NCBI RefSeq assembly: GCF_039541115.1
Contig: NZ_BAABFP010000005.1
Span: 959,877 to 1,023,876 of the forward strand
Direction of reading: 5' to 3'
Length of the DNA stretch: 64,000 nucleotides
From: Angustibacter luteus
GTDB lineage: Bacteria > Actinomycetota > Actinomycetes > Actinomycetales > Angustibacteraceae
A program made the position numbers and the translations under genes. This document shows, piece after piece, positions 27,394 through 35,857 of the stretch. The notes below the pieces were generated by a model. That model searched no databases. It was not told where the DNA came from and worked only from the letters and a program-made list of their open reading frames with translations. Numbering within the stretch: the stretch's first letter is position 1; each line of letters starts with the position of its first letter.

Positions 27394-27432
27394 TTGCGCG
27401 ACGCCATTGGTCACCCTAGAGTAACGGTTACT
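27394..27432 (+). promoter_or_regulatory. ArsR-type promoter and overlapping operator
   Basis: TTGCGC at 27394-27399 and TAGAGT at 27417-27422 are separated by exactly 17 bases, a well-formed promoter. An inverted repeat AGTAAC-G-GTTACT (27420-27432) overlaps the end of the -10 and the predicted start of transcription, and ends 2 bases before the ATG of the ArsR gene. The layout fits autorepression, with a transcript beginning at most a few bases before the start codon. Confidence 0.7.
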
Positions 27433-27433
27433 C

Positions 27434-27751
27434 ATGAGCGACCAAACGGCTGCCCTCGCCCTCGACGCCCTCGGTGACCCGATGCGTCGACAGGTGCTCG
27501 TCGTCCTGCGCGAGGGGGCGCTGCCGGTGGGCGAGCTCGCCGACCGGCTGCCCATCGGGCGGCCGGCCGTCAGCAAGCACCTGAAGGTGCTGGAGGGCGC
27601 CGGCCTGGTGGAGCACCGCTCCGCCGGCACCCGCAACCTCTACGCCCTCGCCCCCGACGGGCTGGCGCCCGTCCAGCAGTGGCTGGTCGGGTTGTGGGAC
27701 AACGCCTTGGCCGCCTTCGCCGCCCACCTCGAGCAAGGAGACCGCCCATGA
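27434..27751 (+). CDS. ArsR-family winged-helix transcriptional regulator
   Basis: 105 residues, almost entirely a winged helix: ALDALGDPMRRQVLVVLREG, recognition segment LPIGRPAVSKHLKVLEGAGL, wing RSAGTRNLYAL. No metal-binding Cys cluster is visible, so it is likely the non-metal subclass that pairs with SRPBCC/AHSA1 proteins. It overlaps the downstream SRPBCC gene by ATGA and has a palindromic operator on its own promoter, so it probably autorepresses the two-gene operon. Confidence 0.93.
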   Translation: MSDQTAALALDALGDPMRRQVLVVLREGALPVGELADRLPIGRPAVSKHLKVLEGAGLVEHRSAGTRNLYALAPDGLAPVQQWLVGLWDNALAAFAAHLEQGDRP

Positions 27752-28494
27752 CCCTGGCCCCCGTGGTCCGCGAGCTGCGGGTCGCCGTCGACCCCGCTAC
27801 CGCCTACGCCGTGTTCACCGCACACCTGGGCGGGTGGTGGCCGCTCGGCGGGTTCAGCGTGCACGGCGCGACGTCGTCCGTGGCGTTCGAGGGCGACGCC
27901 GTCGTCGAGCGGGCCGCCGACGGCCAGGTGAGTGTCTGGGCGGAGGTCCTCGAGCGGCGCGAGCCCGAGCTGCTGCGGCTGGCCTGGCACCCGGGCGCCG
28001 GGCCCGACCGGGCCACCGAGGTCGAGGTAACGTTCAGCCCGGACGACGAGGGGACGCTGGTCCGGCTGGTGCACTCGGGGTGGGAGCGGTTGGCCGATCC
28101 GCAGTCCGGCCGGGACAGCTACGCGGGCGGTTGGGTCGCCGTCCTGCTCCCGTTCGGTCGCCACCTGGGGATCCCGCCGGACCACGAGGACACCCGCTGG
28201 TTCGCGCTGCAGCACCTGCCGGGTCGGCTCGCTCCTAGCGACGGGCCGTTGATGCAGCACCCGCTCTTCGCCGAGCACGTGGCGTTCCTCGGCCGGCTGG
28301 CCGCCGACGGGCTGCTCGTGGCGGCCGGCCCCCTGACCGATGAGGCGGGCGCCGGCATGACCGTCATCCGGGTCCGGCCCGAGGACGGTGACGTGGACGT
28401 CGAGCGGCTGGCGACGCAGGACGACCGGTCCGTCGCGGGCGGTCTGCTCACCGTGCGGGTGCGCCCCTGGCGGGTCCAGCTCTCCGCCCTCTGA
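27748..28494 (+). CDS. SRPBCC (AHSA1-like) protein with C-terminal YCII-like domain
   Basis: 248 residues from ATG 27748, which overlaps the regulator's stop. Residues ~1-145 are an SRPBCC/AHSA1-type ligand-binding fold (VVRELRVAVDPATAYAVFTA, LVRLVHSGWERL). Residues ~150-245 resemble a YCII domain (TRWFALQHLPGRLAPSDG, FLGRLAADGLLVAAGPLTD). The natural ligand is unknown. Such ArsR-SRPBCC pairs are common; the fused YCII-like part is less usual. Confidence 0.85.
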   Translation: MTLAPVVRELRVAVDPATAYAVFTAHLGGWWPLGGFSVHGATSSVAFEGDAVVERAADGQVSVWAEVLERREPELLRLAWHPGAGPDRATEVEVTFSPDDEGTLVRLVHSGWERLADPQSGRDSYAGGWVAVLLPFGRHLGIPPDHEDTRWFALQHLPGRLAPSDGPLMQHPLFAEHVAFLGRLAADGLLVAAGPLTDEAGAGMTVIRVRPEDGDVDVERLATQDDRSVAGGLLTVRVRPWRVQLSAL

Positions 28495-28531
28495 CGCTCC
28501 CACCCTCCCTGACGTGGGACGCGCAGCCCCT

Positions 28532-29551
28532 TCAGAGGGGGACGACACGGTGCTGGGCAGCGCTGACCCGCGCGGCATCCAGCACATCGAGCACGTGGAC
28601 GGCGTCGTGCGGGTCGACCGGCATCGGGCTGCCCGTGGTCACTGCCTCGGCGACGGCCCGGTAGAAGTCCACGGCACTGCCCGGTGCCCGCGGCACGGCA
28701 CGGCGCTCGTCGCCGGCGACCACCCACCCGCAGTGCTCGTCATCCGGGTCCGCGAAGTCGGCGAACGCGGTGGCCTCGGCCTCGAAGTCGGTCACCACGT
28801 AGCTACCCGCCCGGCCCAGCACCCGGGTGCGCGGCCCGGGCGCACCGGCCACGGAGAGCGCGCCCAGGTGGCTGCGCACCCCGCTCTCGTGCTCCAGCGC
28901 CAGGAACGCGTCGTCCTCGCTGGGGGTGGTGTGCGCCGCCAGCTCGGCGTAGACCCGGCGTACGCGCCCGAACAGCTGGACGGCCGAGTCCACGAGGTGG
29001 CTGTGCAGGTCGAGCAGCAGCCCTCCCCCGTCGGCTGCCGTGGCGTTCTCCCGCCAGCGGTCCTTCGGCTCGGGCCGCCAGCGCTCCCACCGGCGCTCGA
29101 ACCGGAACACCTCGCCCAGCTCACCGTCCGCGAGCAGCCGTCGCAGGGTGAGCTGCTCCGCGTCCCAGCGCCGGTTCTGGAACACGGTCAGCGGGACGCC
29201 GAGGTCGTCCGCGCACTGGGTCACGCGGGCGGCCTGGTCGCCGTCCACGCCCAGCGGCTTGTCCACCACGACCGGCACCCCGGCCTGCAGCCCGGCGATG
29301 GCCTGCTCGGCGTGCACACCGCTGGGACTGGCCAGCACCAGCACGTCCAGCCGGCCCGGCTCGGCCAGCAACGCCGCGATCGACGACAGGCAGACCGCGT
29401 CGGGCCACTCCCGCTCCACGTCGGCCCGTCGGCCGGCGTCCGACGTGACCACCCGGACGACGTCCAGGCCGGCCGCTCGCAGCAGTGGGGTGTGGATCCC
29501 GGCCCCGGCTGAGCCGAACCCGACGAGCCCGACGCGCGCGCGCCCGCTCAC
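28532..29551 (-). CDS. Gfo/Idh/MocA-family oxidoreductase
   Basis: 339 residues. NAD(P)-binding VGLVGFGSAGAGIHTPLLRA, the family's Lys-Pro motif as VVVDKPLG (Asp where Glu is usual), FQNRRWDAEQ, and the C-terminal alpha/beta domain with GGGLLLDLHSHLVDSAVQL. The His/Asp pair (DLHSHLVD) supplies the active-site region. Substrate unknown. The start overlaps the end of the upstream MMPL gene (ATGA), so they may be co-transcribed. Convergent with the SRPBCC gene. Confidence 0.9.
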   Translation of the reverse strand: MSGRARVGLVGFGSAGAGIHTPLLRAAGLDVVRVVTSDAGRRADVEREWPDAVCLSSIAALLAEPGRLDVLVLASPSGVHAEQAIAGLQAGVPVVVDKPLGVDGDQAARVTQCADDLGVPLTVFQNRRWDAEQLTLRRLLADGELGEVFRFERRWERWRPEPKDRWRENATAADGGGLLLDLHSHLVDSAVQLFGRVRRVYAELAAHTTPSEDDAFLALEHESGVRSHLGALSVAGAPGPRTRVLGRAGSYVVTDFEAEATAFADFADPDDEHCGWVVAGDERRAVPRAPGSAVDFYRAVAEAVTTGSPMPVDPHDAVHVLDVLDAARVSAAQHRVVPL

Positions 29552-32058
29552 GGGAGGGCCGCCGTCGCCGGTTCGGGCCCGGGGTTGTGGGGCTCAGGCG
29601 CACCGGGCTCAGAGCCGTCCTGGTCGTCGACCTCGGCGCCGTACCTCGTCGGCCACCAGATGCGCGCGCCGACGTCGTAGCTGAGCGCGGGCACGAGCAG
29701 CGATCGCACGACGAGCGTGTCGAGCAGGACGCCGAACGCCACGATGAACGCGATCTGCTGCAGGAACAGGATCGGGATGGTCGCCAGTGCACCGAAGGTC
29801 GCCGCCAGCACGACGCCGGCACTGGTGATCACCCCGCCGGTCACCGCGAGCCCGACGAGCACGCCCGGTCGGGTGCCCCGGTGCCCGGCCTCCTCGCGCA
29901 CTCGGGTCATCAGGAAGATCGAGTAGTCGATGCCGAGCGCGACCAGGAAGACGAACGCGTACAACGGGATCGACGGATCGCCGCCGGGGAAGTCGAACAC
30001 GTGGTTGAACATCAGCGCGCTGATCCCGATGGTCGCGCCGAACGACACCACGTTCGCGGCGATCAGCAGCAGCGGGGCCACCACCGCCCGCAGCAGGAGC
30101 ATCAGCACGAGCAGGATCACGATGAGGATCGCCGGGATGATCACCGTCAGGTCCCGCCGGCTCGCCTCGCGCACGTCGAGGTTCACGGCGGTGTTGCCGC
30201 CCACCAGCACGTCCTGGCCGACCGCGTCGACCGCGGTGCGGAGCCGGCGGACGACGTCCTCGGCCTCGGGGCTGTCCGCCGACGGCGTCAGGGTGGCCTG
30301 CACCTCCACCTGGCCATCCACCACCTTGGGCGGGCCGGGTGACGTCGCGGTCGCCATCGAGGTGTCGGTGAGCACCTGCGCCGACGCGACCCCCTCCACC
30401 CCGCGCACGACGTCCAGGGCCTGCTCGGTGTCGGTCTCGGCCAGGACCATGATCGCGGGACTACCCGCGCCGCCCGGGAAGTGCGCGGCCAGGACCTCCT
30501 GCCCCGCGACCGACTCCACCGGGTCGCGGAACAGGTCGGAGGTGCTGATCCCGCTCGCCTTGAGGGTGGGCGCGAAGAGGCCGGCGCAGAGCAGGACCAG
30601 CAACGTGCCGGACCAGACCGTGCGCGGGTGGCGACCGACCAGCCGGGCCACCCGACCCCAGATCCCGTTGCCCCGCATCACGTCCTCGCGGTGCACGTGG
30701 TCGACGTGCGGGGTGCGCGGCCAGAACAGCCAGCGCCCGGACGGGGCCTTGGCGTACCAGGGCAGCGGTCCGTCGTCCTCCTGCGACCGCAGGAACCGCC
30801 AGCGCTGCACGGCGAACCAGCCACCGCCGGCCAGGACCAGCAGGACCAGCACCAGGCCGAGCCACGGCGCCACCAGGACCGCGCCGATCGCGAAGGCCGC
30901 CCCGCAGACCACGATGCCCAGGATGATCAGCGGGACCAGCAGCAGCACTGGCAGCAGGGTCAGCGCGGCCAGCAGCGCGCCCGCGATGCCGAGGGCGCCC
31001 ACGGGGCCGAGGCCACGGGTCGAGCCGAGCTCGCTGAGCAGCAGGCAGAGCAGGCCGAGGATGACGGTCGCGGCACTGGCCGCGATCGGCTCGACCGAGC
31101 CCCGCCAGGCGCGGCGCATCGCCACGTACTTGTTCTCGTGGTCGTGCAGCTCCTCGCGGTAGCGCGAGACCAGGAGCAGCGAGTAGTCCGTCGCGGCGCC
31201 GATCACCAGGATCGACAGGATCCCCTGGCTCTGGCCGTCGAGCGTGATGGTGCCGTGCTTGGCGAGCGGGAAGATCACCAGGGCGGCGGCGGACAGGCCG
31301 AACGCCGACGTCATCAGGGCGGCCAGCGGGAGCAGCGGGCTGCGGTAGACCAGCAGCAGGATGATGAAGACGGCCGTCAGGCTGACCCCGAGCAGCTTGC
31401 CGTCGATCCCACCGAACGCCGTCACCAGGTCGGCGGTGAACCCGGCCGGCCCCGTGACGTAGGCCTTCAGGCCCGTCGACTCCAGGTCGCTGGCGGCGGC
31501 CCCGCGGATCGCCTCGACCGACTGGCCGACCACGCTCTCGCCGTCCGGCAGCGAGTCGCCCGCCTTGTCGCCGTCCAGGGCGATCGGGACCAGGAGCGCC
31601 TTCCCGTCCTCGCTGGGCACGACCGGCACCGGCCCCGGGGCCAGGAAGTCCTCGAGCGTGTAGGTGCGGCCGGCAGCGGACGCCGGGTCGACCGGGATCG
31701 CGACGGACGGCAGGTCCTCGGTGAACGCGGTGACCTGCGTCTTGTCCTCGGCGGTGATCCCGCTGGCCCGCTCGAGCACCAGGAAGGCCGGGAAGGTCGA
31801 GCTGTCGGAGAACTTCTCCGCCTGCGCGGCCAGCTTGGTGGACTCGGCGGACTTGGGCAGGAAGTTGGCGTTGTCGTTCTCCTGCACCTCCGACAGCCGC
31901 CCGACCAGCGGACCACCCACGCTGGCCACGCCGAGCCAAGCGGCTGCGATGAGCGCCAGGCCGACGGCGCGCAGCACGGCCCGGCGCCGCGTGGCACGAC
32001 GGCGCGCGGCGCGACCACGGGCTGCCCGGCCACCCGTGTCCGGTCCCCCAGTACTCAC
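29548..32058 (-). CDS. MMPL-family transporter (RND superfamily)
   Basis: 836 residues. One N-terminal membrane helix, a large extracytoplasmic domain (about 45-210), a helix cluster (VSLTAVFIILLLVYRSPLLP, ILVIGAATDYSLLLVSRYRE), then a second repeat with YAFVFLVALGIDYSIFLMTRVRE. The repeated GxxxDYS..L..R..E motif is typical of MMPL domains. Likely exports a lipid or hydrophobic compound, using proton motive force; no substrate is visible nearby. Arg-rich N-terminus and a Pro-rich C-terminus are cytoplasmic. Confidence 0.93.
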   Translation of the reverse strand: MSTGGPDTGGRAARGRAARRRATRRRAVLRAVGLALIAAAWLGVASVGGPLVGRLSEVQENDNANFLPKSAESTKLAAQAEKFSDSSTFPAFLVLERASGITAEDKTQVTAFTEDLPSVAIPVDPASAAGRTYTLEDFLAPGPVPVVPSEDGKALLVPIALDGDKAGDSLPDGESVVGQSVEAIRGAAASDLESTGLKAYVTGPAGFTADLVTAFGGIDGKLLGVSLTAVFIILLLVYRSPLLPLAALMTSAFGLSAAALVIFPLAKHGTITLDGQSQGILSILVIGAATDYSLLLVSRYREELHDHENKYVAMRRAWRGSVEPIAASAATVILGLLCLLLSELGSTRGLGPVGALGIAGALLAALTLLPVLLLVPLIILGIVVCGAAFAIGAVLVAPWLGLVLVLLVLAGGGWFAVQRWRFLRSQEDDGPLPWYAKAPSGRWLFWPRTPHVDHVHREDVMRGNGIWGRVARLVGRHPRTVWSGTLLVLLCAGLFAPTLKASGISTSDLFRDPVESVAGQEVLAAHFPGGAGSPAIMVLAETDTEQALDVVRGVEGVASAQVLTDTSMATATSPGPPKVVDGQVEVQATLTPSADSPEAEDVVRRLRTAVDAVGQDVLVGGNTAVNLDVREASRRDLTVIIPAILIVILLVLMLLLRAVVAPLLLIAANVVSFGATIGISALMFNHVFDFPGGDPSIPLYAFVFLVALGIDYSIFLMTRVREEAGHRGTRPGVLVGLAVTGGVITSAGVVLAATFGALATIPILFLQQIAFIVAFGVLLDTLVVRSLLVPALSYDVGARIWWPTRYGAEVDDQDGSEPGAPEPHNPGPEPATAALP

Positions 32059-32156
32059 GGTCCCTCCCAGATCGACGCACGACGCCCCAGGACGACGACT
32101 CTAGAGTCCCCGGTGCCGGACGTCCGCCAGCTGCCCCGCTCGCGTAACCTGGGGGC

Positions 32157-32825
32157 ATGTCGTTGACCGTGGTCCACGAGGGATTCGTCCCGGACGCCGT
32201 GCCCTATCTCGACGGGTGGCAGCGCCAGCGCGAGGTGCACGCCAGCGTCGTCGCAGGCGAGTCGCCGGACACGTTGCTGCTGCTCGAGCACGAGGCGGTG
32301 TACACCGCCGGGAAGCGCACCGAGCCGCACGAGCGGCCGTTCGACAACACCCCGGTGGTGGACGTCGACCGCGGCGGCAAGATCACCTGGCACGGCCCCG
32401 GGCAGCTGGTCGGCTACCCGATCGTCCGGCTGCCCGACCCGGTGGACGTCGTCGCCCACGTACGCCGGCTGGAGGGCGCGCTGATCGCCGTGTGCGCCGA
32501 CCTCGGCCTGGAGACGACCCGGATCGACGGGCGCAGCGGCGTGTGGGTCCAGGCGGACCAGCGCGGGCCCGACCGCAAGCTCGGTGCGATCGGCATCCGG
32601 GTCTCGCAGGGCGTGACCATGCACGGTTTCGCACTGAACTGCGACTGCGACCTGTCGTGGGCCCGGATCATCGTGCCCTGCGGCATCTCGGACGCGGCCG
32701 TCACCTCGCTCAGCATCGAGCTGGGGCGGGACGTGAGCGTCGCCGAGGTGCTACCGCTGGTCGAGCGCCGGGTCGTCGAGACGCTCGAGCAGGTCAGCCC
32801 CGGTCGTGCTCCTGCGCCTGCGTGA
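32157..32825 (+). CDS. lipB: Octanoyltransferase LipB
   Basis: Transfers octanoyl from acyl carrier protein to lipoyl domains, preparing the substrate for LipA. 222 residues: [38 protein letters not shown], the catalytic Lys in [19 protein letters not shown], and the catalytic Cys in [17 protein letters not shown] 32157 has no ribosome site; TAACCT lies 6 bases upstream, so the mRNA is probably leaderless. lipA follows ~290 bases downstream on the same strand. Confidence 0.95.
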   Translation: MSLTVVHEGFVPDAVPYLDGWQRQREVHASVVAGESPDTLLLLEHEAVYTAGKRTEPHERPFDNTPVVDVDRGGKITWHGPGQLVGYPIVRLPDPVDVVAHVRRLEGALIAVCADLGLETTRIDGRSGVWVQADQRGPDRKLGAIGIRVSQGVTMHGFALNCDCDLSWARIIVPCGISDAAVTSLSIELGRDVSVAEVLPLVERRVVETLEQVSPGRAPAPA

Positions 32826-32952
32826 TCATCCCGAGCACCAGGCCGGCCACCAGCCCGATGGCGGAGGACACGGCCGTGGCGCGCACCAGCGGGTGCGGCT
32901 GTCGGACCTGACCGGTCGACGGGACCTGCGACGTGACGGTGATGACAGCCAT
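32794..32952 (-). CDS. Small single-span membrane protein, antisense to the end of lipB
   Basis: 52 residues from ATG 32952, preceded by a good ribosome site (GAGGAGG, 5 bases before the ATG). Sequence: a polar N-terminus, then one hydrophobic helix ([18 protein letters not shown]) and a charged tail (QEHDRG). The last 32 bases overlap lipB on the opposite strand. No family recognised. The ribosome site and clean membrane helix support it; the short length and overlap keep confidence moderate. Confidence 0.55.
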   Translation of the reverse strand: MAVITVTSQVPSTGQVRQPHPLVRATAVSSAIGLVAGLVLGMITQAQEHDRG

Positions 32953-33111
32953 GGGGGCCTCCTCGGGACACTGACAGCCGTGATATCGGCTCACCGGGGG
33001 CTCGACCTGAGCGCTGGCGGTAGCACGTTCCGGGAATGCCACGCGCCCGGCGTAGGCTGAGGGGGTTGGTCCCGTCAGGCGGCGGGACCGTCCTGCGAGG
33101 AGGAGTGGCAC

Positions 33112-34113
33112 GTGACGATCGCGCCTGAGGGACGCAAGATGCTGCGTCTGGAGGCCCGGAACGCGCAGACCCCGATCGAGAAGAAGCCGTCCTGGATCAA
33201 GACCAAGGCGAGCATGGGTCCGCAGTACACCGAGCTGAAGTCCCTGGTGAAGGGCGAGGGTCTGCACACCGTCTGCCAGGAGGCCGGCTGCCCCAACATC
33301 TTCGAGTGCTGGGAGGACCGCGAGGCCACCTTCCTGATCGGCGGCGAGCAGTGCACCCGTCGCTGCGACTTCTGCCAGATCGACACCGGCAAGCCCAGCG
33401 ACCTGGACCGTGACGAGCCCCGCCGCGTCGCCGAGTCCGTCGCAACCATGGGCCTGCGCTACGCCACCATCACCGGTGTCGCCCGCGACGACCTGCCGGA
33501 CGGCGGAGCCTGGCTGTACGCCGAGACCATCCGCCAGGTGCACGCGCTCAACCCCGGTACCGGTGTGGAGATCCTGATCCCGGACTTCAACGGCATCCCG
33601 GCGCAGGTCAACCAGGTCATCGACGCCGCCCCGCAGGTCTTCGCGCACAACGTCGAGACCGTGCCGCGCATCTTCAAGCGGATCCGCCCGGCCTTCCGGT
33701 ACCAGCGCTCGCTCGACGTGATCACGATGGGCCGGGACGCCGGGCTGGTCACCAAGTCGAACCTCATCCTCGGCATGGGTGAGACCCGCGAGGAGATCAG
33801 CGAGGCGCTGCGCGACCTGCACGAGGCCGGCTGCGACCTGATCACCATCACCCAGTACCTGCGCCCGAGCCCGCGGCACCACCCGGTCGAGCGCTGGGTG
33901 AAGCCCGAGGAGTTCGTCGAGCTGTCCGACGAGGCGACCGAGCTCGGCTTCGCCGGCGTGATGGCCGGGCCGCTGGTCCGCTCGTCGTACCGGGCCGGCC
34001 GGCTCTGGGCCCAGGCCATGCAGCGCCGCGGCGACGAGCTGCCCGAGGAGCTGGCCCACCTCGCCCAGGCGGGCACCGCCTCGCAGGAGGCCGCTAGCCT
34101 GCTGGCTCGCTGA
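33112..34113 (+). CDS. lipA: Lipoyl synthase LipA
   Basis: Radical-SAM enzyme that inserts two sulfurs into octanoyl-lysine of lipoyl domains. 333 residues from GTG 33112. Auxiliary cluster ligands [14 protein letters not shown], radical-SAM cluster [10 protein letters not shown] (CX3CX2C), and the conserved RSSYRAG near the C-terminus. It acts after LipB on targets such as the two lipoyl domains of SucB in this window. A TAGGCT about 60 bases upstream is a possible -10. Confidence 0.97.
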   Translation: MTIAPEGRKMLRLEARNAQTPIEKKPSWIKTKASMGPQYTELKSLVKGEGLHTVCQEAGCPNIFECWEDREATFLIGGEQCTRRCDFCQIDTGKPSDLDRDEPRRVAESVATMGLRYATITGVARDDLPDGGAWLYAETIRQVHALNPGTGVEILIPDFNGIPAQVNQVIDAAPQVFAHNVETVPRIFKRIRPAFRYQRSLDVITMGRDAGLVTKSNLILGMGETREEISEALRDLHEAGCDLITITQYLRPSPRHHPVERWVKPEEFVELSDEATELGFAGVMAGPLVRSSYRAGRLWAQAMQRRGDELPEELAHLAQAGTASQEAASLLAR

Positions 34114-34168
34114 GCAAGACCCCCCACCGCCCTACCGCACCCGCCGCACGAACTCGAGGAACTCCACG

Positions 34169-34900
34169 ATGGCCCGCACTACCGACTCCGCCGCCGAGCC
34201 CGCCAAGAAGCAGCGCTTCAAGCGGCTCCGGACGATCGGCGCCGCCTTCAGCCAGGCCCGCACGCTCGACCCTGCCGTGGTCTGGTGGATGCTCGGCGCC
34301 TTCGTGCTCGTCGAGGCCGTGTTCGTCGTGCTCGGCATCGTGATCGGGCACACGATCTACCTGTCCGTGCTCGGCGTGCCGATGGCCGTGCTCGCAGCCG
34401 GCGTCATCATGGTCCGCCGCACCGAGCGGGCCGCCTACGGGCGGCTCGAGGGCCAGGTCGGTGGCGGCGGCGCCGCCCTCGGCGCCCTGCGGAAGGGATG
34501 GTTCCGGGACGAGCAGCCGGTGGCCATCGAGGCCACCAAGCCGGGCGACATGGCCAGCGCGGCGATGGTCTTCCGGGCGATCGGGCGGCCGGGCGTGGTC
34601 CTGGTCCTCGAAGGGCCGGCCGGGCGAGCCCAGCGGCTCGGCGACAAGGAGCGCAAGCGGGTCAGTCGCGTCGTCCCGAACGTGCCGGTCACGCTGATCC
34701 GGATCGGCACCGGCGACGACGAGGTGCCGGTGCGCAAGCTCGTCGGCAAGCTCAACCGGATGCGTCCGGCACTGTCCAAGGACGAGGTCATCGCGGTGAA
34801 CAAGCGGCTGCGGGCGCTCGGCTCGACGCCGCTGCCGGTGCCCAAGGGCATCGACCCGACCCGCGCGCGCCCCGACCGCAAGGGCATGCGCGGCCGCTGA
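34169..34900 (+). CDS. DUF4191 family membrane protein
   Basis: 243 residues matching the actinobacterial DUF4191 family that usually follows lipA. A basic N-terminus precedes two membrane helices (VWWMLGAFVLVEAVFVVLGI and LSVLGVPMAVLAAGVIMV), then a cytoplasmic basic domain (RLGDKERKRVSRVVPNVPVT) ending DPTRARPDRKGMRGR. The function is unknown. Spacing of 55 bases after lipA suggests possible co-transcription. Confidence 0.9.
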   Translation: MARTTDSAAEPAKKQRFKRLRTIGAAFSQARTLDPAVVWWMLGAFVLVEAVFVVLGIVIGHTIYLSVLGVPMAVLAAGVIMVRRTERAAYGRLEGQVGGGGAALGALRKGWFRDEQPVAIEATKPGDMASAAMVFRAIGRPGVVLVLEGPAGRAQRLGDKERKRVSRVVPNVPVTLIRIGTGDDEVPVRKLVGKLNRMRPALSKDEVIAVNKRLRALGSTPLPVPKGIDPTRARPDRKGMRGR

Positions 34901-35033
34901 CCCCTGCGGCAGCCTGGTCACCGCAGTCACGTTTCTCCACTTCTTCACCTGAGGACACACGGCCGTAACCTGCGACCGGTCTACTGGGACTCGTCGAGAA
35001 GCCAGCACGACGACGACGCCAGGGGAGGCACTC

Positions 35034-35234
35034 ATGGTCCAGAACGTGACGACGACCAACCAGGCCCTACGGATCATGGGCGTGTGGGTCCGCCGAGCGG
35101 ACGCCGTGCTGTCCGAGGGCGCCATCGCCAACGCGGCCCGCGCCGTCGAGGCCGAGCGTGGCCGGCTGGCCCGTCAGGCCAGCGAGCTGGACGCGCTCGA
35201 CCTGGCCTCGCGGCCCGTCCGGCTCGCCAGCTGA
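35034..35234 (+). CDS. Small hypothetical protein
   Basis: 66 residues with a strong ribosome site (GGGGAGG, 7 bases before the ATG). The sequence is helical (ALRIMGVWVRRADAVLSEGA, ANAARAVEAERGRLARQASE), with no signal peptide or membrane helix. No family recognised. A bidirectional terminator-like hairpin follows at 35268. Protein-like composition and the ribosome site support it. Confidence 0.6.
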   Translation: MVQNVTTTNQALRIMGVWVRRADAVLSEGAIANAARAVEAERGRLARQASELDALDLASRPVRLAS

Positions 35235-35267
35235 ACGCCTGCTGACCCCAGACCGCAGGTCGATCCG

Positions 35268-35300
35268 GTGCTGTGCAGGGCCTCAGGCCCTGCGCAGCAC
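35268..35300. terminator. Bidirectional hairpin whose loop is the RDD gene's stop codon
   Basis: Arms GTGCTGTGCAGGGCC (35268-35282) and GGCCCTGCGCAGCAC (35286-35300) pair over 15 bp with one T-G wobble. The 3-base loop TCA is the TGA stop of the minus-strand RDD gene. It separates two convergent genes, so it likely ends both transcripts. Confidence 0.65.
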
Positions 35301-35702
35301 CGTGCCCATGAACTGGTCGTGCAGGCCGCGCTGGTCGCGGTCCCAGATCAGCGCCGGTACCGCGAGCGACAGCAGCACGGCGCGTCCGAGCGCCCGCAGC
35401 GGGTCGACGGCGGCGCCGTCCACCCGGGTGACCCGCAGCCCCAGCGCCAGGTGGCCCGGTCCCGCGTTGAACGCGCTGACGAAGACGGCCTGGAAGGCCG
35501 CGAAGACGCCGAGGGTCACCCACTCGTTGCCATGCAGCAGCACCCGCGAGATCAGCAGCGCCAAGCCCCAGTCCAGGGCGAGCGCCGCCAGCCGTCGTCC
35601 GATCCGGGCGACCGAACCCCGGCCCTCCTCGGGCAGGCCCAGCCGCTCCCCCGGGTAGTCGGCAGCCGCCGCTGCAACCGGCTCGGCGTTGTCGTCGTCC
35701 AC
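35283..35702 (-). CDS. RDD family membrane protein
   Basis: 139 residues. The RDD hallmarks are visible: [20 protein letters not shown] with the conserved Arg and Asp, then an internal [17 protein letters not shown] and a C-terminal [20 protein letters not shown]. Two or three hydrophobic helices. Role unknown. It lies between lipA/DUF4191 and glnA1, a neighbourhood common in actinobacteria. Confidence 0.9.
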   Translation of the reverse strand: MDDDNAEPVAAAAADYPGERLGLPEEGRGSVARIGRRLAALALDWGLALLISRVLLHGNEWVTLGVFAAFQAVFVSAFNAGPGHLALGLRVTRVDGAAVDPLRALGRAVLLSLAVPALIWDRDQRGLHDQFMGTVLRRA

Positions 35703-35765
35703 CCGCGCAGCCTACGGGCCGCCGCGACGGCAGATTTCACCTCCCCGATACCGGGCGCCCGCCTC

Positions 35766-35803
35766 GTAACCTCAGGGAAACATTCGAGACACTGACGGGA
35801 AAC
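35766..35803 (+). promoter_or_regulatory. GlnR-type nitrogen operator of glnA1
   Basis: Four 5-base boxes separated by exactly 6 bases each: GTAAC (35766-35770), GAAAC (35777-35781), GACAC (35788-35792), GAAAC (35799-35803). This is the known actinobacterial GlnR pattern gTnAc-n6-GaAAc-n6-gTnAc-n6-GaAAc. It lies 54 bases upstream of the glnA1 ATG and predicts GlnR control under nitrogen limitation. Confidence 0.88.
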
Positions 35804-35857
35804 CGCCGCTGCCTAGCGTTCGGATCGGTAGTGGATCCCGCCCCACAAGGAGGATGG

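Noticed and set aside
28526..28539. Terminator hairpin between the SRPBCC and Gfo/Idh genes
   Set aside because: Only a 5-bp stem (CCCCT/AGGGG), too weak to claim.
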